Positions 22,604-30,187 of a stretch of 64,000 nucleotides of DNA are shown piece by piece. The notes under the pieces were generated by a model. That model saw only the letters and a list, made by a program, of their open reading frames with translations. It was not told the origin of the DNA and did not search any database. The position numbers and the translations under genes are program-made. Numbering within the stretch: the first letter of the stretch is position 1; every line of letters starts with the position of its first letter. Source of the stretch: Saccharothrix sp. S26 (GTDB taxonomy: Bacteria > Actinomycetota > Actinomycetes > Mycobacteriales > Pseudonocardiaceae); the NCBI RefSeq assembly GCF_021390395.1, contig NZ_JAJUWT010000013.1:186001-250000 (forward strand). The letters run 5' to 3'.

Positions 22604-22633
22604 ACGTTTGGACAAACGTATTACTGCTACGAT
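22604..22633 (+). promoter_or_regulatory. Promoter with short palindrome for the coiled-coil gene
   Basis: ACGTTTG-GA-CAAACGT (22604-22619) is a perfect 7-2-7 repeat that includes a TTGGAC hexamer (22608-22613). TACGAT at 22628-22633 is 6 bases before GTG 22640, so the transcript may be leaderless; spacing of 14 to TTGGAC is short, so the -35 is uncertain. Confidence 0.5.
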
Positions 22634-22639
22634 ATCGCC

Positions 22640-23803
22640 GTGACGACGACCGAGACCTCCGCGATGACCTGCAACTACCCCGGCTGCACGCGCCCGGTGT
22701 TCCGGGGCAGTGGGCCGGGACGTCCGGCGGAGTACTGCGACCTGCCGGAACACACCAGGTGGCGGGCGTGGCGGGAACGACAGCGGTTGGCGCAGGCGGA
22801 GGCGGAGCAGGAGATCGTCACCGTGACGAAAGGCACGCAGGGGATCACCGCGGGCAAGATCAGGGCCGAGGAACTGCTGGAGCGGTTCCGGGTGCTCGCC
22901 GAGCAGCTGTCGGGCACGCTGACGGGGGCGGTGGCGGAGTTGTCCGCGATCGCCGACCCGAGCGTGGCCGAGAGCCAGGTGCAGGCGGTCGAGGCCGAGG
23001 CCGCACGGCGGGTCGCCGAGGCGGAGGCCGCGATCGCGAAGGCGGAACGGCGACGGCGTGACGCGGAACAGGCCCGGCAGGCCGCCGAGGCGACCACCGA
23101 GGACGCGGTGCGTGCCGCCGAACAAGCCGAACTCGACGCCGAGGCCGCCTACGAACAACGTGACGCGGCACGGGCCGAGGCCGACGCCGCCGTCGCCCGT
23201 GCCGAGGAGGAGATCGCCACCATCCGCGTGGAGGCCGCGGCGGCCGTGGAGGAGATCCGCCGCGAAGCGCAGGCGCAGGTCGAGCGGGCCAAGGCCGACG
23301 CGGTCGCCCACGCCGAACAGGCCCGGCGGCAGGCCGTGCGCGAGGTCGAACAGGTCCGCGCGGACGCCGAAGCCCAGGTCGACCGCATCCGGCACGAGGC
23401 CCAAGCGCAGGCCGAACAAGCCCGAGCCGAAGCGCGAGCACAGGTCGAACACGCTCAAGCCGAAGCGCAGACCCGCGTCGACCAAGCCGTCACCGAGGCC
23501 AAGTCGGCCGTCGACCACGCGCAGGCCACCGCCCGAGCCGAAGCCGCCGCCGCGCACGAGGCACGGGTGAAGGCCGAACGTGCCGAGCAGTCGGCCCTCG
23601 ACGCCCGCGCCGAGCTGGACCGGGCCCGCGCCGAGCTGACCGAGCAGCGCGAAGCGCACCGCGCCCAATTCGACCAGGTCGAACGCGCGGCCCGTGAACG
23701 CCTCGACGCCCTGGAGGAAGCCCGCGCCCAGACGCTGGTGCGCGCCGAACGCGCCGAACGCCAACTCGACCGCGTGCAGGCCGAACTCGACGCGCTGCGC
23801 TGA
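22640..23803 (+). CDS. Zinc-finger plus long coiled-coil protein of unknown function
   Basis: 387-residue protein. Near the N-terminus C11-x4-C16-x16-C33-x4-H38, in CNYPGCTRP and YCDLPEHTRWRAWRERQR, forms a CCCH-type metal site. From about residue 95 to the end it is an almost unbroken Ala/Glu/Arg/Gln-rich coiled coil with EAEAA, RADAEAQV and QAEQARAEA repeats. It resembles KfrA- or cytoskeletal-type DNA-binding coiled-coil proteins in layout, but I cannot assign it. Start GTG 22640 is picked because a -10 hexamer is 6 bases upstream. It diverges from the GH43 pseudogene and ends 216 bases before the next gene. Confidence 0.85.
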   Translation: MTTTETSAMTCNYPGCTRPVFRGSGPGRPAEYCDLPEHTRWRAWRERQRLAQAEAEQEIVTVTKGTQGITAGKIRAEELLERFRVLAEQLSGTLTGAVAELSAIADPSVAESQVQAVEAEAARRVAEAEAAIAKAERRRRDAEQARQAAEATTEDAVRAAEQAELDAEAAYEQRDAARAEADAAVARAEEEIATIRVEAAAAVEEIRREAQAQVERAKADAVAHAEQARRQAVREVEQVRADAEAQVDRIRHEAQAQAEQARAEARAQVEHAQAEAQTRVDQAVTEAKSAVDHAQATARAEAAAAHEARVKAERAEQSALDARAELDRARAELTEQREAHRAQFDQVERAARERLDALEEARAQTLVRAERAERQLDRVQAELDALR

Positions 23804-24019
23804 CACCGGCGGCCGAGCGCAAGAAGGCGGTTCCTCACCCGTTCGACACCGACCGTCGACGTCGATCGGCCGCCGCACACGCACCGACGGTCGTTCCCGC
23901 GCCGTGCGGGTCGCACCGCCTGGTCGCTGTCGCGTCATCCCCGCCGGCCGACACGCTGGGTGACGGCGCCTCGGGGACAAGGGATGGGCGTCGACGTGAC
24001 ACCAAGGGGAGGAAGTTCT

Positions 24020-24472
24020 GTGCTGACCAGATTCCAGACCATGCTCGGTGCGGCCGTGACCGCTCTGTGCCTGGTGCTCGTGTCCACCGCACCGGCCACC
24101 GCGCACACCCAGAGCGAGGCGATCGCCAACGGCTGCGGCGCCGGGTTCGCCCCCGCGAGCGACGGCACCAGGGCCGTCACCAACGGCTCGTCGACCTGGG
24201 GTTACGTGCACCTGGCGTACAACAGCTCGACCGGCGTCAACTGCGTCGTGACCCGCAAGACCTCCTACCACGGCACCGCGTCGCGGGTCAGCGTCGAGCT
24301 GACGGTGCAGAACGTCGACACCTACTACAAGTCCGACCCGGACGCCGCGCACTGGGAGTCGGTGTCCCACTACGCCGCCGGTCGGTGCGTCATGTACTAC
24401 GGCTGGGTGTGGAACCCGGCGGGCACCGCCCTGGCCGGTGGCGGTCGGCAGACGTGGGGGAACTGCGGCTGA
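24020..24472 (+). CDS. Secreted SapA-like (spore-associated protein A) protein
   Basis: 150-residue exported protein. GTG 24020 is preceded by GGGGAGGA with a 6-base spacer. A signal peptide runs to about residue 30 (LGAAVTALCLVLVSTAPATA), with AxA cleavage before HTQSEA. The mature chain has CGAGF, YVHLAYNSSTGVNCVVTRK, YAAGRCVMYYG and a terminal WGNCG; this pattern of four Cys and the YNSS-NCVV segment is that of Streptomyces SapA-like proteins, found on spores or secreted. Biochemical role unknown. It is followed by a strong hairpin. Confidence 0.85.
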   Translation: MLTRFQTMLGAAVTALCLVLVSTAPATAHTQSEAIANGCGAGFAPASDGTRAVTNGSSTWGYVHLAYNSSTGVNCVVTRKTSYHGTASRVSVELTVQNVDTYYKSDPDAAHWESVSHYAAGRCVMYYGWVWNPAGTALAGGGRQTWGNCG

Positions 24473-24477
24473 GTCGT

Positions 24478-24515
24478 CCTCCGGCGGCGGTCGGGAAACC
24501 GGCCGTCGCCGGAGG
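24478..24515. terminator. Bidirectional hairpin between convergent genes
   Basis: CCTCCGGCGGCGGTC and GGCCGTCGCCGGAGG form a ~15-bp stem with two mismatches around GGGAAACC. It sits between the SapA-like gene (+) and the AlkZ-like gene (-), and has no poly-T. Confidence 0.7.
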
Positions 24516-24532
24516 CGGACGATCGACCGACT

Positions 24533-25591
24533 TCAGAGCCGGACGTCTCCGGTGACGCCCGCGAACTCCAGCAGCCGCGCACCTTCGGTTTCCACGTCGT
24601 CCTTCTGCGCCCGGGTCAACGGCCGGAAGAGTTCGACGTCCAGCCCGTCGCGGGTGAGCTTCCACGTGCCGTGCACGAAGCCGTCCACCAGCAGCGTCGG
24701 CTTGCCTCCGATGATGATTCCACGCCGGTAGTCTTCGTCGGAGATGACGCGGGTGCGGTCGTCGTGGCCGAGCAGCGCGTTGTCGAACTCGGGCAGGAAC
24801 CGCGCCGGGGCGGGCGTGTCGGGGTCGGGGCGCGGCGCGTCCGGCAGGTCGTAGAGCGTGCGGCCGCGGTCGTCGGTGAAGACGCGCAGGTCCATCGCCT
24901 CGACCACGGTCTTGAGGCGGCTCATGCCCGCCCACGTCTGCACGTCCTTCACCGACGCGGGGCCGAACGCGGCCAGGTAGCGGCGCACGAACTCCTCGAT
25001 CGGCGCGGCGGGGGTGGCCGGGCCGAGCCAGCGCGCAGCGGTCGTCCACTTCGCCGCCCCCGACCTGCCCCAAACCGCACGGGGTGTGACCTGCACGGAC
25101 GGCACCAGGAAGCTGCCCGCGTAGCCCAGCGCGGTGACGTCGCGGTCCGGCCAGCGAGTGGCGAGGTGGTCGCCGATCTCGCGCCGGGTGCGCGGCTGCT
25201 GCTCCAGCAGGGTGGTGACGACGGTGGTGAACTCGTCGACGTCGAGCCCGTCCACCACGAACCCGAACGGCGAGGACGCGAACCGGCGGTGCAGGAACGG
25301 CCGCAGCAGCGGTTCGAACCGGCCGTGGTCGGCGGCGGTGACCAGGTGGATCGTGGCGCGGTGCAGCGACGCGCGGACCACGTGCCGGTCCAGCAGCAGG
25401 GTGGAGAGCTCCTCGGGGTGGAACGACCGGATGCGTGACCACAGGCCGTAGTAGGGCGAGAACGGCTCCTGCGCCTGCATGCCGACCAGGTGCTCGACCA
25501 CGTCCTGAGCGGTCCGGTCCGCCCTTTCGAGCAGGAACTGGCGGTGCAGGGTGGCCCGGTTCAACGCCCGGGTCGTCAGCTTCTCGGTCAC
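24533..25591 (-). CDS. AlkZ-like winged-helix DNA glycosylase (QAQ motif)
   Basis: 352-residue HTH_42 protein with the catalytic-type tripeptide Q39-A40-Q41 in HLVGMQAQEPFSPYYGLWSR, the QxQ signature of AlkZ, which removes N-alkylated purines and crosslinks. Other family motifs: HRATIHLVTAADH, RTRREIGDHLATRW, AFGPASVKDVQTWAGMSRLK (winged helix) and FLPEFDNALLGHDDRTRV. GTG start near 25591 is the first in frame. It is a more canonical relative of the HAQ-type protein at 16732-17820. No alkylating-antibiotic biosynthesis genes are beside it. Confidence 0.9.
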   Translation of the reverse strand: MTEKLTTRALNRATLHRQFLLERADRTAQDVVEHLVGMQAQEPFSPYYGLWSRIRSFHPEELSTLLLDRHVVRASLHRATIHLVTAADHGRFEPLLRPFLHRRFASSPFGFVVDGLDVDEFTTVVTTLLEQQPRTRREIGDHLATRWPDRDVTALGYAGSFLVPSVQVTPRAVWGRSGAAKWTTAARWLGPATPAAPIEEFVRRYLAAFGPASVKDVQTWAGMSRLKTVVEAMDLRVFTDDRGRTLYDLPDAPRPDPDTPAPARFLPEFDNALLGHDDRTRVISDEDYRRGIIIGGKPTLLVDGFVHGTWKLTRDGLDVELFRPLTRAQKDDVETEGARLLEFAGVTGDVRL

Positions 25592-25612
25592 GACCCCAGG
25601 CTAGGCGTCATC

Positions 25613-25955
25613 AAGGACAACTTCGGTCCTCGATGACGGGTCGGCGGAGGTGTGGTCGCACCTCCTCCCCGAGGCGGCCCGACTCGTCCACGACGCTCGT
25701 GGCGGTGGGCCGGGTGCCGCCGAGCGGCGGGTAGGGCGTCTCGGTGACGGGCTCGGGGCCGGGCGGGACGAGGACGCAGACCGTGCTGAGCTCCGGGTCC
25801 GCGAGCGTGCGGCCGCAGGCCTCGGCTTCGGCTTCGGCGGCCGGGCGACGGCTGCGGTGTCCAGGAACGCCTCGCCGGTCACCGCGGCGCCCAGCGGTTG
25901 CAGGGACACCCCCAGGTGTGCGGTTCCCGCTTTCGCGGTCGGCAGCTCCCTCCCC
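25613..25955 (-). other. Possible degraded coding fragment
   Basis: The 368-bp gap between the AlkZ-like and SHMT-like genes has no intact gene. On the minus strand AGTAHLGVSLQPLGAAVTGE can be read in one frame and, after a shift near 25820 at a GCCGAA repeat, CGRTLADPELSTVCVLVPPG in another; both have coding-like codon bias. This may be the remnant of a lost gene. No family recognised. Confidence 0.35.
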
Positions 25956-25959
25956 CGCG

Positions 25960-27279
25960 CTACCCAGCGGTGGCGTTGACCTCGCGGCGCAGCGCGACGG
26001 CGTCGGCACGGACCTGTTCGGGTGGTTCGCGGTCGATCAGGGCGCGGCGCATGAGCGCGGCGACGGCGGGCTGGTGCTCGGGGGTGAAGCCGCGGCGGGT
26101 GATCTCCTGGGTGCCGATGCGCAGGCCGCGCAGCCCTTCGTCGATGCGCTGCCACGGCAGGCTGATGCCGCTGAGGTAGACGCCCGCCTCGCCGAGCAGC
26201 GCGGCCGCCGCGTCGCCGCCGCCGAGGGTCAGGGCGTCGACCGCGAGGTGGTGGGAGCGGGTGAACACGCCGTCGTGGCGGGCGACGTCGAAGCCGGCTT
26301 CGGCCAGTGCCCGGCCCAGCGCCTGGGCGTTGGCGATGCAGGCCCGCGCGTAGTCGGGTCCGCGTTCGGTGAGTTCGGCGGCGGTGATGGCGAGCGCGCC
26401 GAGGCGTCCGGCGTCGTAGTTGGCGAGCATGCCGGGGTAGGCGACGTTCGAGACGCGTTCGGCGAGGTCGTCGTCGCGGGTGACGACGCAGCCGCCGGAC
26501 GGGCCGCCGAACGACTTGTAGGTGGAGAAGGTCATCAGGTGCGCGCCCTCGTGCAAGGGCCGCTGGAACTCCTTGCCCGCGACGAGCCCGGCCATGTGGG
26601 AGGCGTCGTAGACGAGGATCGCGCCGACCTCGTCGGCGGCCGCCCGGACCGCGGCGACATCGTGCGGGAACAGCATGAGGCTCGCGCCGATCACCACGAT
26701 CCGGGGTCGGTGGACCTTGAGGAACCCGGGCAGCTTGGCGTAGTCGAGGTCGAGCTCGTCGGGCAGGTAGGGCAGGTCGACCACGGTGAGGCCGCGGATC
26801 GCGGGCACGCCCTGGGCGTGGTGGCTGGCGTGGCCGCCGGCGAACTCGGGCAGGACGGCGATCTTGTCGCCGGCGCGGGCGAACGCGGTGTAGACGGCGA
26901 GGTTGGCCAGGGTGGCGCTCTGGAGCCGGACCTCGGCGAACCGGCCTTCCATGAGCGAGGCGACGAGCATCGGCGCGAGGACTTCGAGGGTGTCGAGGTG
27001 GTCGAGCCCGACCTGGTACTTCTCGCCGGGCCAGCCCATGCTCGGCCGGCTGGACACGCTGGCCCGCACGGCGGCCGCGGCGGCGGGGCTGAGCACGTTG
27101 GTGCCCGCGTAGAGCACGATCCCGTCGTCGTCGACCTGGGCGGCGTGCGCGTCGAGGGCTTTGCCGACGGCGTCGGCGACACCGGCGGCGGACAGGTCGG
27201 CGGAGACGGCGGCCTCGACCTCGGCGAGCCTGCGTTGCGCCTGCGGCGAGGCCCAGGGTGCGATCCTGCTGTTGGTCAC
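25960..27279 (-). CDS. PLP-dependent serine hydroxymethyltransferase-like enzyme
   Basis: 439-residue fold-type I PLP enzyme of the glyA family. SMGWPGEKYQVGLDHLDTLE resembles the SHMT substrate/dimer region; HASHHAQGV, YDASHMAGLVAGKEF and the PLP-Lys motif LMTFSTYKSFGGPSGG are clear, with Lys in TYKSF instead of the usual THK. The C-terminal RIGTQEITRRGF also fits. Sequence departs from housekeeping GlyA, so it may act on other beta-hydroxy or alpha-methyl amino acids. Start GTG 27279 is 8 bases after TAGCGT, suggesting a leaderless mRNA. It diverges from a PucR regulator that probably controls it. Confidence 0.88.
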   Translation of the reverse strand: MTNSRIAPWASPQAQRRLAEVEAAVSADLSAAGVADAVGKALDAHAAQVDDDGIVLYAGTNVLSPAAAAAVRASVSSRPSMGWPGEKYQVGLDHLDTLEVLAPMLVASLMEGRFAEVRLQSATLANLAVYTAFARAGDKIAVLPEFAGGHASHHAQGVPAIRGLTVVDLPYLPDELDLDYAKLPGFLKVHRPRIVVIGASLMLFPHDVAAVRAAADEVGAILVYDASHMAGLVAGKEFQRPLHEGAHLMTFSTYKSFGGPSGGCVVTRDDDLAERVSNVAYPGMLANYDAGRLGALAITAAELTERGPDYARACIANAQALGRALAEAGFDVARHDGVFTRSHHLAVDALTLGGGDAAAALLGEAGVYLSGISLPWQRIDEGLRGLRIGTQEITRRGFTPEHQPAVAALMRRALIDREPPEQVRADAVALRREVNATAG

Positions 27280-27354
27280 GACCGGCAACGCTAGGGCGTC
27301 GGCGCGGGGTGGGGCGACCGTCCGCGGACTGGAGTTGTTCCTACAGTTGTCGGA
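27280..27354. promoter_or_regulatory. Divergent promoter region, SHMT-like and PucR genes
   Basis: On the minus strand TAGCGT (27288-27293) lies 8 bases before GTG 27279; on the plus strand TACAGT (27342-27347) lies 7 bases before ATG 27355. Both starts lack an RBS, so both transcripts look leaderless. No clear -35 elements or palindrome seen. Confidence 0.5.
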
Positions 27355-28197
27355 ATGCAGGAGCTGCTGGACGAGCTGTCCCGGGTGTTGGGACGCGGGG
27401 TGTCGGTGGACGACGTGGCGGGCCGGGTGGTCGCGCACAGCGCCCAGACCGACGACGTGGACCAGGCGCGGGTGCGGGCGATCCTGACCCGGCGGGTGCC
27501 CGCGGACGTGGCCGCGTGGCAGGAGCAGCACGGTGTCGCGACCGCGACGGGGCCGGTGCGGGTGCCGGAGAACGCGGCGCTGGGGTTCCAGCAGCGGGTG
27601 GGTTTCCCGTTGCGGCACAACGGGGTGCTGGTCGGTTACCTGTGGGTCCTCGGCGAGGTGCCGGAGGTGGACCTGGGTGAGCGGTTGGCGGCGTTGGCGG
27701 CGCAGGTACCCGCCGGTGAGCGGACGCCGGTGCGGGTGGTGGTGGCGTTGGAGCCGAGGGTGGTGCGCACGGTGCCCGCGGGTGAGGCCGTGCCGGAACT
27801 GCCGGGGCACGTGGGGGTGAGCGACCCGCACCCGCCGGACCGGACGGGTGCGGCGTACCAGCAGGCGTTGGCGGCGGCGGAGCTGGCGCGGCTGGACCCG
27901 GCGTTGCCGGATCGGGTGCGGTGGTCCGAACTCGGCGCGTACCGGCTGCTGCTCGGCGCGGCGCCGGACGAGGTGCTGGCGGGGCTGTCCGACGTGCTGC
28001 TGCGGACGTTGGAGGTGTACCTGGACTGCGGCTGCGAGGTGCGGGTCGCCGCGCAACGGCTGCACCTGCACCGCACCAGCCTGTACTACCGGCTGGGTCG
28101 GATCGCCGAGCTGACCGGGCGTGACCTGGCCGACGGCGGGGCGCGGCTGGAGCTGCACCTGGCCCTCAAGCTCGTCCGGTTGGCGCGGCGTCCGTAG
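27355..28197 (+). CDS. PucR-family (CdaR-like) transcriptional regulator
   Basis: 280-residue regulator. The N-terminal half is a GAF/PucR-type sensing domain (LSRVLGRGVSVDDVAGRVVA, FPLRHNGVLVGYLWVLGE), and the C-terminus carries the HTH_30 domain: LEVYLDCGCEVRVAAQRLHL and HRTSLYYRLGRIAELTG. PucR/CdaR proteins usually activate catabolic genes next to them. Here the divergent SHMT-like gene is the obvious candidate target, so the signal may be an amino acid. The stop is 10 bases before the tmrB-like start. Confidence 0.92.
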   Translation: MQELLDELSRVLGRGVSVDDVAGRVVAHSAQTDDVDQARVRAILTRRVPADVAAWQEQHGVATATGPVRVPENAALGFQQRVGFPLRHNGVLVGYLWVLGEVPEVDLGERLAALAAQVPAGERTPVRVVVALEPRVVRTVPAGEAVPELPGHVGVSDPHPPDRTGAAYQQALAAAELARLDPALPDRVRWSELGAYRLLLGAAPDEVLAGLSDVLLRTLEVYLDCGCEVRVAAQRLHLHRTSLYYRLGRIAELTGRDLADGGARLELHLALKLVRLARRP

Positions 28198-28207
28198 GGT
28201 CGGTGTC

Positions 28208-28840
28208 GTGCTCCTGTGGATCAACGGGCCGTTCGGCGGCGGCAAGACGCAGACCGCGCACGAGCTGCTGCGGCGGCTGCCGGGCAGTTTCCTCAGCGAC
28301 CCCGAGCACGTCGGGTTCGCCCTGCACCGGATGACGCCGCGTGCGCTGCGCGGTGACTTCCAGGACCTGGCGTCGTGGCGGCGGGGTGTGCTGGAGGTGC
28401 TGGACCGGGCGGCGAGCGGGCACGACGGGGTGATCGTGGTGCCGATGACGGTGGTGGAGCCGGAGTACTTCCGCGAGATCGTCGGCGGGTTGCGCGACCG
28501 GGGGCACGACGTGCGGCACTTCGCGCTGATGGCCGAGCGGGAGACGGTGGTGCGGCGGCTGCGGGAACGCGGTCTCGGGCACGTGGCGCGGGTGGCGCTG
28601 GGCAGGGACGTGCCGTTGCGGCGGGAGAGCTTCGCCCTGCGGGTGCTGGACCGCTGCCTGCGGCGGCTGCGTGAGCCGGAGTTCGCCGAGCACGTGTGGA
28701 CCGACCACCTCACGGTGCCGCAGGTCGCGGAGCGGGTCGCCGCGTCGGCCGGGCTGACGTTGACGCCGAACACCGACGGCAGGCTGCGCGGGCGGGTGCG
28801 GCGGACGTGGGTCTCGGTGAAGCACATCCGCTTCGACTGA
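28208..28840 (+). CDS. tmrB: TmrB-like ATP-binding protein (tunicamycin resistance family)
   Basis: 210-residue P-loop protein. VLLWINGPFGGGKTQTAHEL contains Walker A GPFGGGKT; DPEHVGFALHRMTP, VIVVPMTVVEPEYFREIVGG, RHFALMAERETVVRRLR and the C-terminal VKHIRF match my memory of Bacillus TmrB along its whole length (197 residues there). TmrB confers tunicamycin resistance, probably by binding the drug at the membrane. Start GTG 28208 is set by alignment to TmrB. It follows the PucR gene by 10 bases and may be read with it. Function by family similarity. Confidence 0.85.
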   Translation: MLLWINGPFGGGKTQTAHELLRRLPGSFLSDPEHVGFALHRMTPRALRGDFQDLASWRRGVLEVLDRAASGHDGVIVVPMTVVEPEYFREIVGGLRDRGHDVRHFALMAERETVVRRLRERGLGHVARVALGRDVPLRRESFALRVLDRCLRRLREPEFAEHVWTDHLTVPQVAERVAASAGLTLTPNTDGRLRGRVRRTWVSVKHIRFD

Positions 28841-28960
28841 CCGTGCGGCGCCCGGGGAGCCTGACTTCGGTGACGCACATCGGCGTCGGGTCGACGGCGT
28901 CACCCGGCAGGCGGGACGCGCTAGGGTGATCAACTTCGGTGACCGATGTCAAGGAGTGAC

Positions 28961-29389
28961 GTGCCCGACGACCTCGGCCTGCTGCTGTACCTGCCGCACC
29001 GCGAGCTGGAGGACCGGGTGTTCGCCGCGCTGGCCGCGGCCGGGTTCGACGACGTGACGCCCGCCCAGGCCCGGGTGTTCCACCGGATCGACCCCGACGG
29101 GTCGCGGTTGACCGAGCTGGCGGAGGCCGCGCGGATCACCAAGCAGACCGCCGGTTTCCTGGTCGACCAGCTCGAACGCGCCGGTTACGTGGAGCGCGGC
29201 CCGGACCCGACCGACGCGCGGGCCCGGCTGGTCCGGGTCGCCGAACGGGGGCGTTCGGCGACCCGCGTCTGCCTGGCCGCGGTCGTCGAGGTGGAACGGG
29301 AGTGGACCGCTCACCTGGGTCGGCCGCGGATGGCGGCGCTGCTGGACGCGTTGACCCGGTTGCGCGAGATCACCGACCCGGAGCGGTGA
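28961..29389 (+). CDS. MarR-family transcriptional regulator
   Basis: 142-residue MarR protein: LPHRELEDRVFAALAAAGF, winged helix TELAEAARITKQTAGFLVDQ with LERAGYVERGPDPTDARARL wing, and a C-terminal dimer helix. AAGGAG is 4 bases before GTG 28961, which I prefer to the ATG at 28946. TAGGGT (28922-28927) may be the -10. Direct repeats ACTTCGGTGAC (28863-28873 and 28932-28942) flank it, possible operator half-sites. Its end abuts the next minus-strand gene without a gap. Target unknown. Confidence 0.9.
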   Translation: MPDDLGLLLYLPHRELEDRVFAALAAAGFDDVTPAQARVFHRIDPDGSRLTELAEAARITKQTAGFLVDQLERAGYVERGPDPTDARARLVRVAERGRSATRVCLAAVVEVEREWTAHLGRPRMAALLDALTRLREITDPER

Positions 29390-29914
29390 CTAAACGCAGG
29401 TCGGCGAGTGGGGTTGGGGGCCGTGGCCCAGTTCGACGCGGATGTCGTCGGTGTCGGCGAGCACGACCACGGTGCCGCGCTCGCGGGTCCAGCCGTCGGA
29501 GACCAGGAAGTACTTGGCCCCGACCTTGCCGAACAGGCGCAGGCCCGGGTAGCGGAACCGGTAGCGGGAGCCGTCGTCGGCCAGGGGTTGCTCGCAGGCG
29601 CCGGGCGCGGTGATGTGCAGGCGTTGCCCGGCGTAGACGACGACGGCGGTCCGGCCGGACACGTCGTCGGCGTACTGGCGGGCCAGTTCGACGCCGCGGA
29701 CCTCGGCGTAGTTGCCGGCGGACCAGAACAGCGACAGCGACACGACGGCGAAGGTGAGCGCCCTGGTCCACGTCGGGTGCGGGTCGGGGCGCCGCCAGCC
29801 GAAGTAGACCAGCAGGCCGGTGAGCACGGTGACGTTGGCCAACGCCTCACCGATCCGCTGCACGGTGTCGGGCTGGTCCTTGCCGGGCGCGTCCCGGTCG
29901 GTCGGAGCGGTCAT
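29390..29914 (-). CDS. Membrane protein of unknown function
   Basis: 174-residue protein with an N-terminal cytoplasmic tail, two hydrophobic segments at about residues 27-42 (ANVTVLTGLLVYFGW) and 52-70 (ALTFAVVSLSLFWSAG), and a C-terminal soluble domain with paired Cys (GACEQPL and the terminal PTCV). The soluble part may form a small extracytoplasmic beta domain (RYRFRYPGLRLFGKVGAKYF). No family recognised. Its ATG overlaps the stop of the upstream small gene (ATGA), so the two are coupled. Confidence 0.75.
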   Translation of the reverse strand: MTAPTDRDAPGKDQPDTVQRIGEALANVTVLTGLLVYFGWRRPDPHPTWTRALTFAVVSLSLFWSAGNYAEVRGVELARQYADDVSGRTAVVVYAGQRLHITAPGACEQPLADDGSRYRFRYPGLRLFGKVGAKYFLVSDGWTRERGTVVVLADTDDIRVELGHGPQPHSPTCV

Positions 29915-30153
29915 GGGATCGCGGTCCCGTGGGCCCGGCCGGTCCACTGCCCACCCCGGCACAGGTGCGCGGCGGCGTGGCGGAGCAGGCCGGGGATCGG
30001 ACCCCACGCGCGGTTGCGGGCCGTGATCGTCCTGCCCGTGTCCTTCCCGGTGGGTCGGGTGGTGCTCGTCCGGTCCGTCGGGGTGTCGCCGCCAGGGTGG
30101 TCGAACACCCCGGTCTCGCACGAGGTGACGCCGACGACCGCCGCCGCCGCCAC
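29911..30153 (-). CDS. Small putative lipoprotein, coupled to membrane protein
   Basis: 80-residue product starting at GTG 30153 after an AGAGGGGC sequence. The N-terminus AAAAVVGVTSC looks like a short lipoprotein signal with the lipobox VTSC; the rest is hydrophilic and Thr/Arg-rich with one more Cys. The 4-bp ATGA overlap with the next gene supports translation. No homologue recognised; the call rests on position and the lipobox, so it is tentative. Confidence 0.5.
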   Translation of the reverse strand: MAAAAVVGVTSCETGVFDHPGGDTPTDRTSTTRPTGKDTGRTITARNRAWGPIPGLLRHAAAHLCRGGQWTGRAHGTAIP

Positions 30154-30187
30154 CGCCCCTCTGGTGATTCGATCGGGTGATGGGCCG

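Noticed and set aside
22640-23803. Integrated plasmid or prophage at the coiled-coil gene
   Set aside because: No integrase, relaxase, replication gene, tRNA or att-like repeats nearby, and base composition does not change.
28863-28942. Direct repeat ACTTCGGTGAC as a mobile-element target duplication
   Set aside because: Nothing between the copies encodes a transposase; more likely regulatory or chance.
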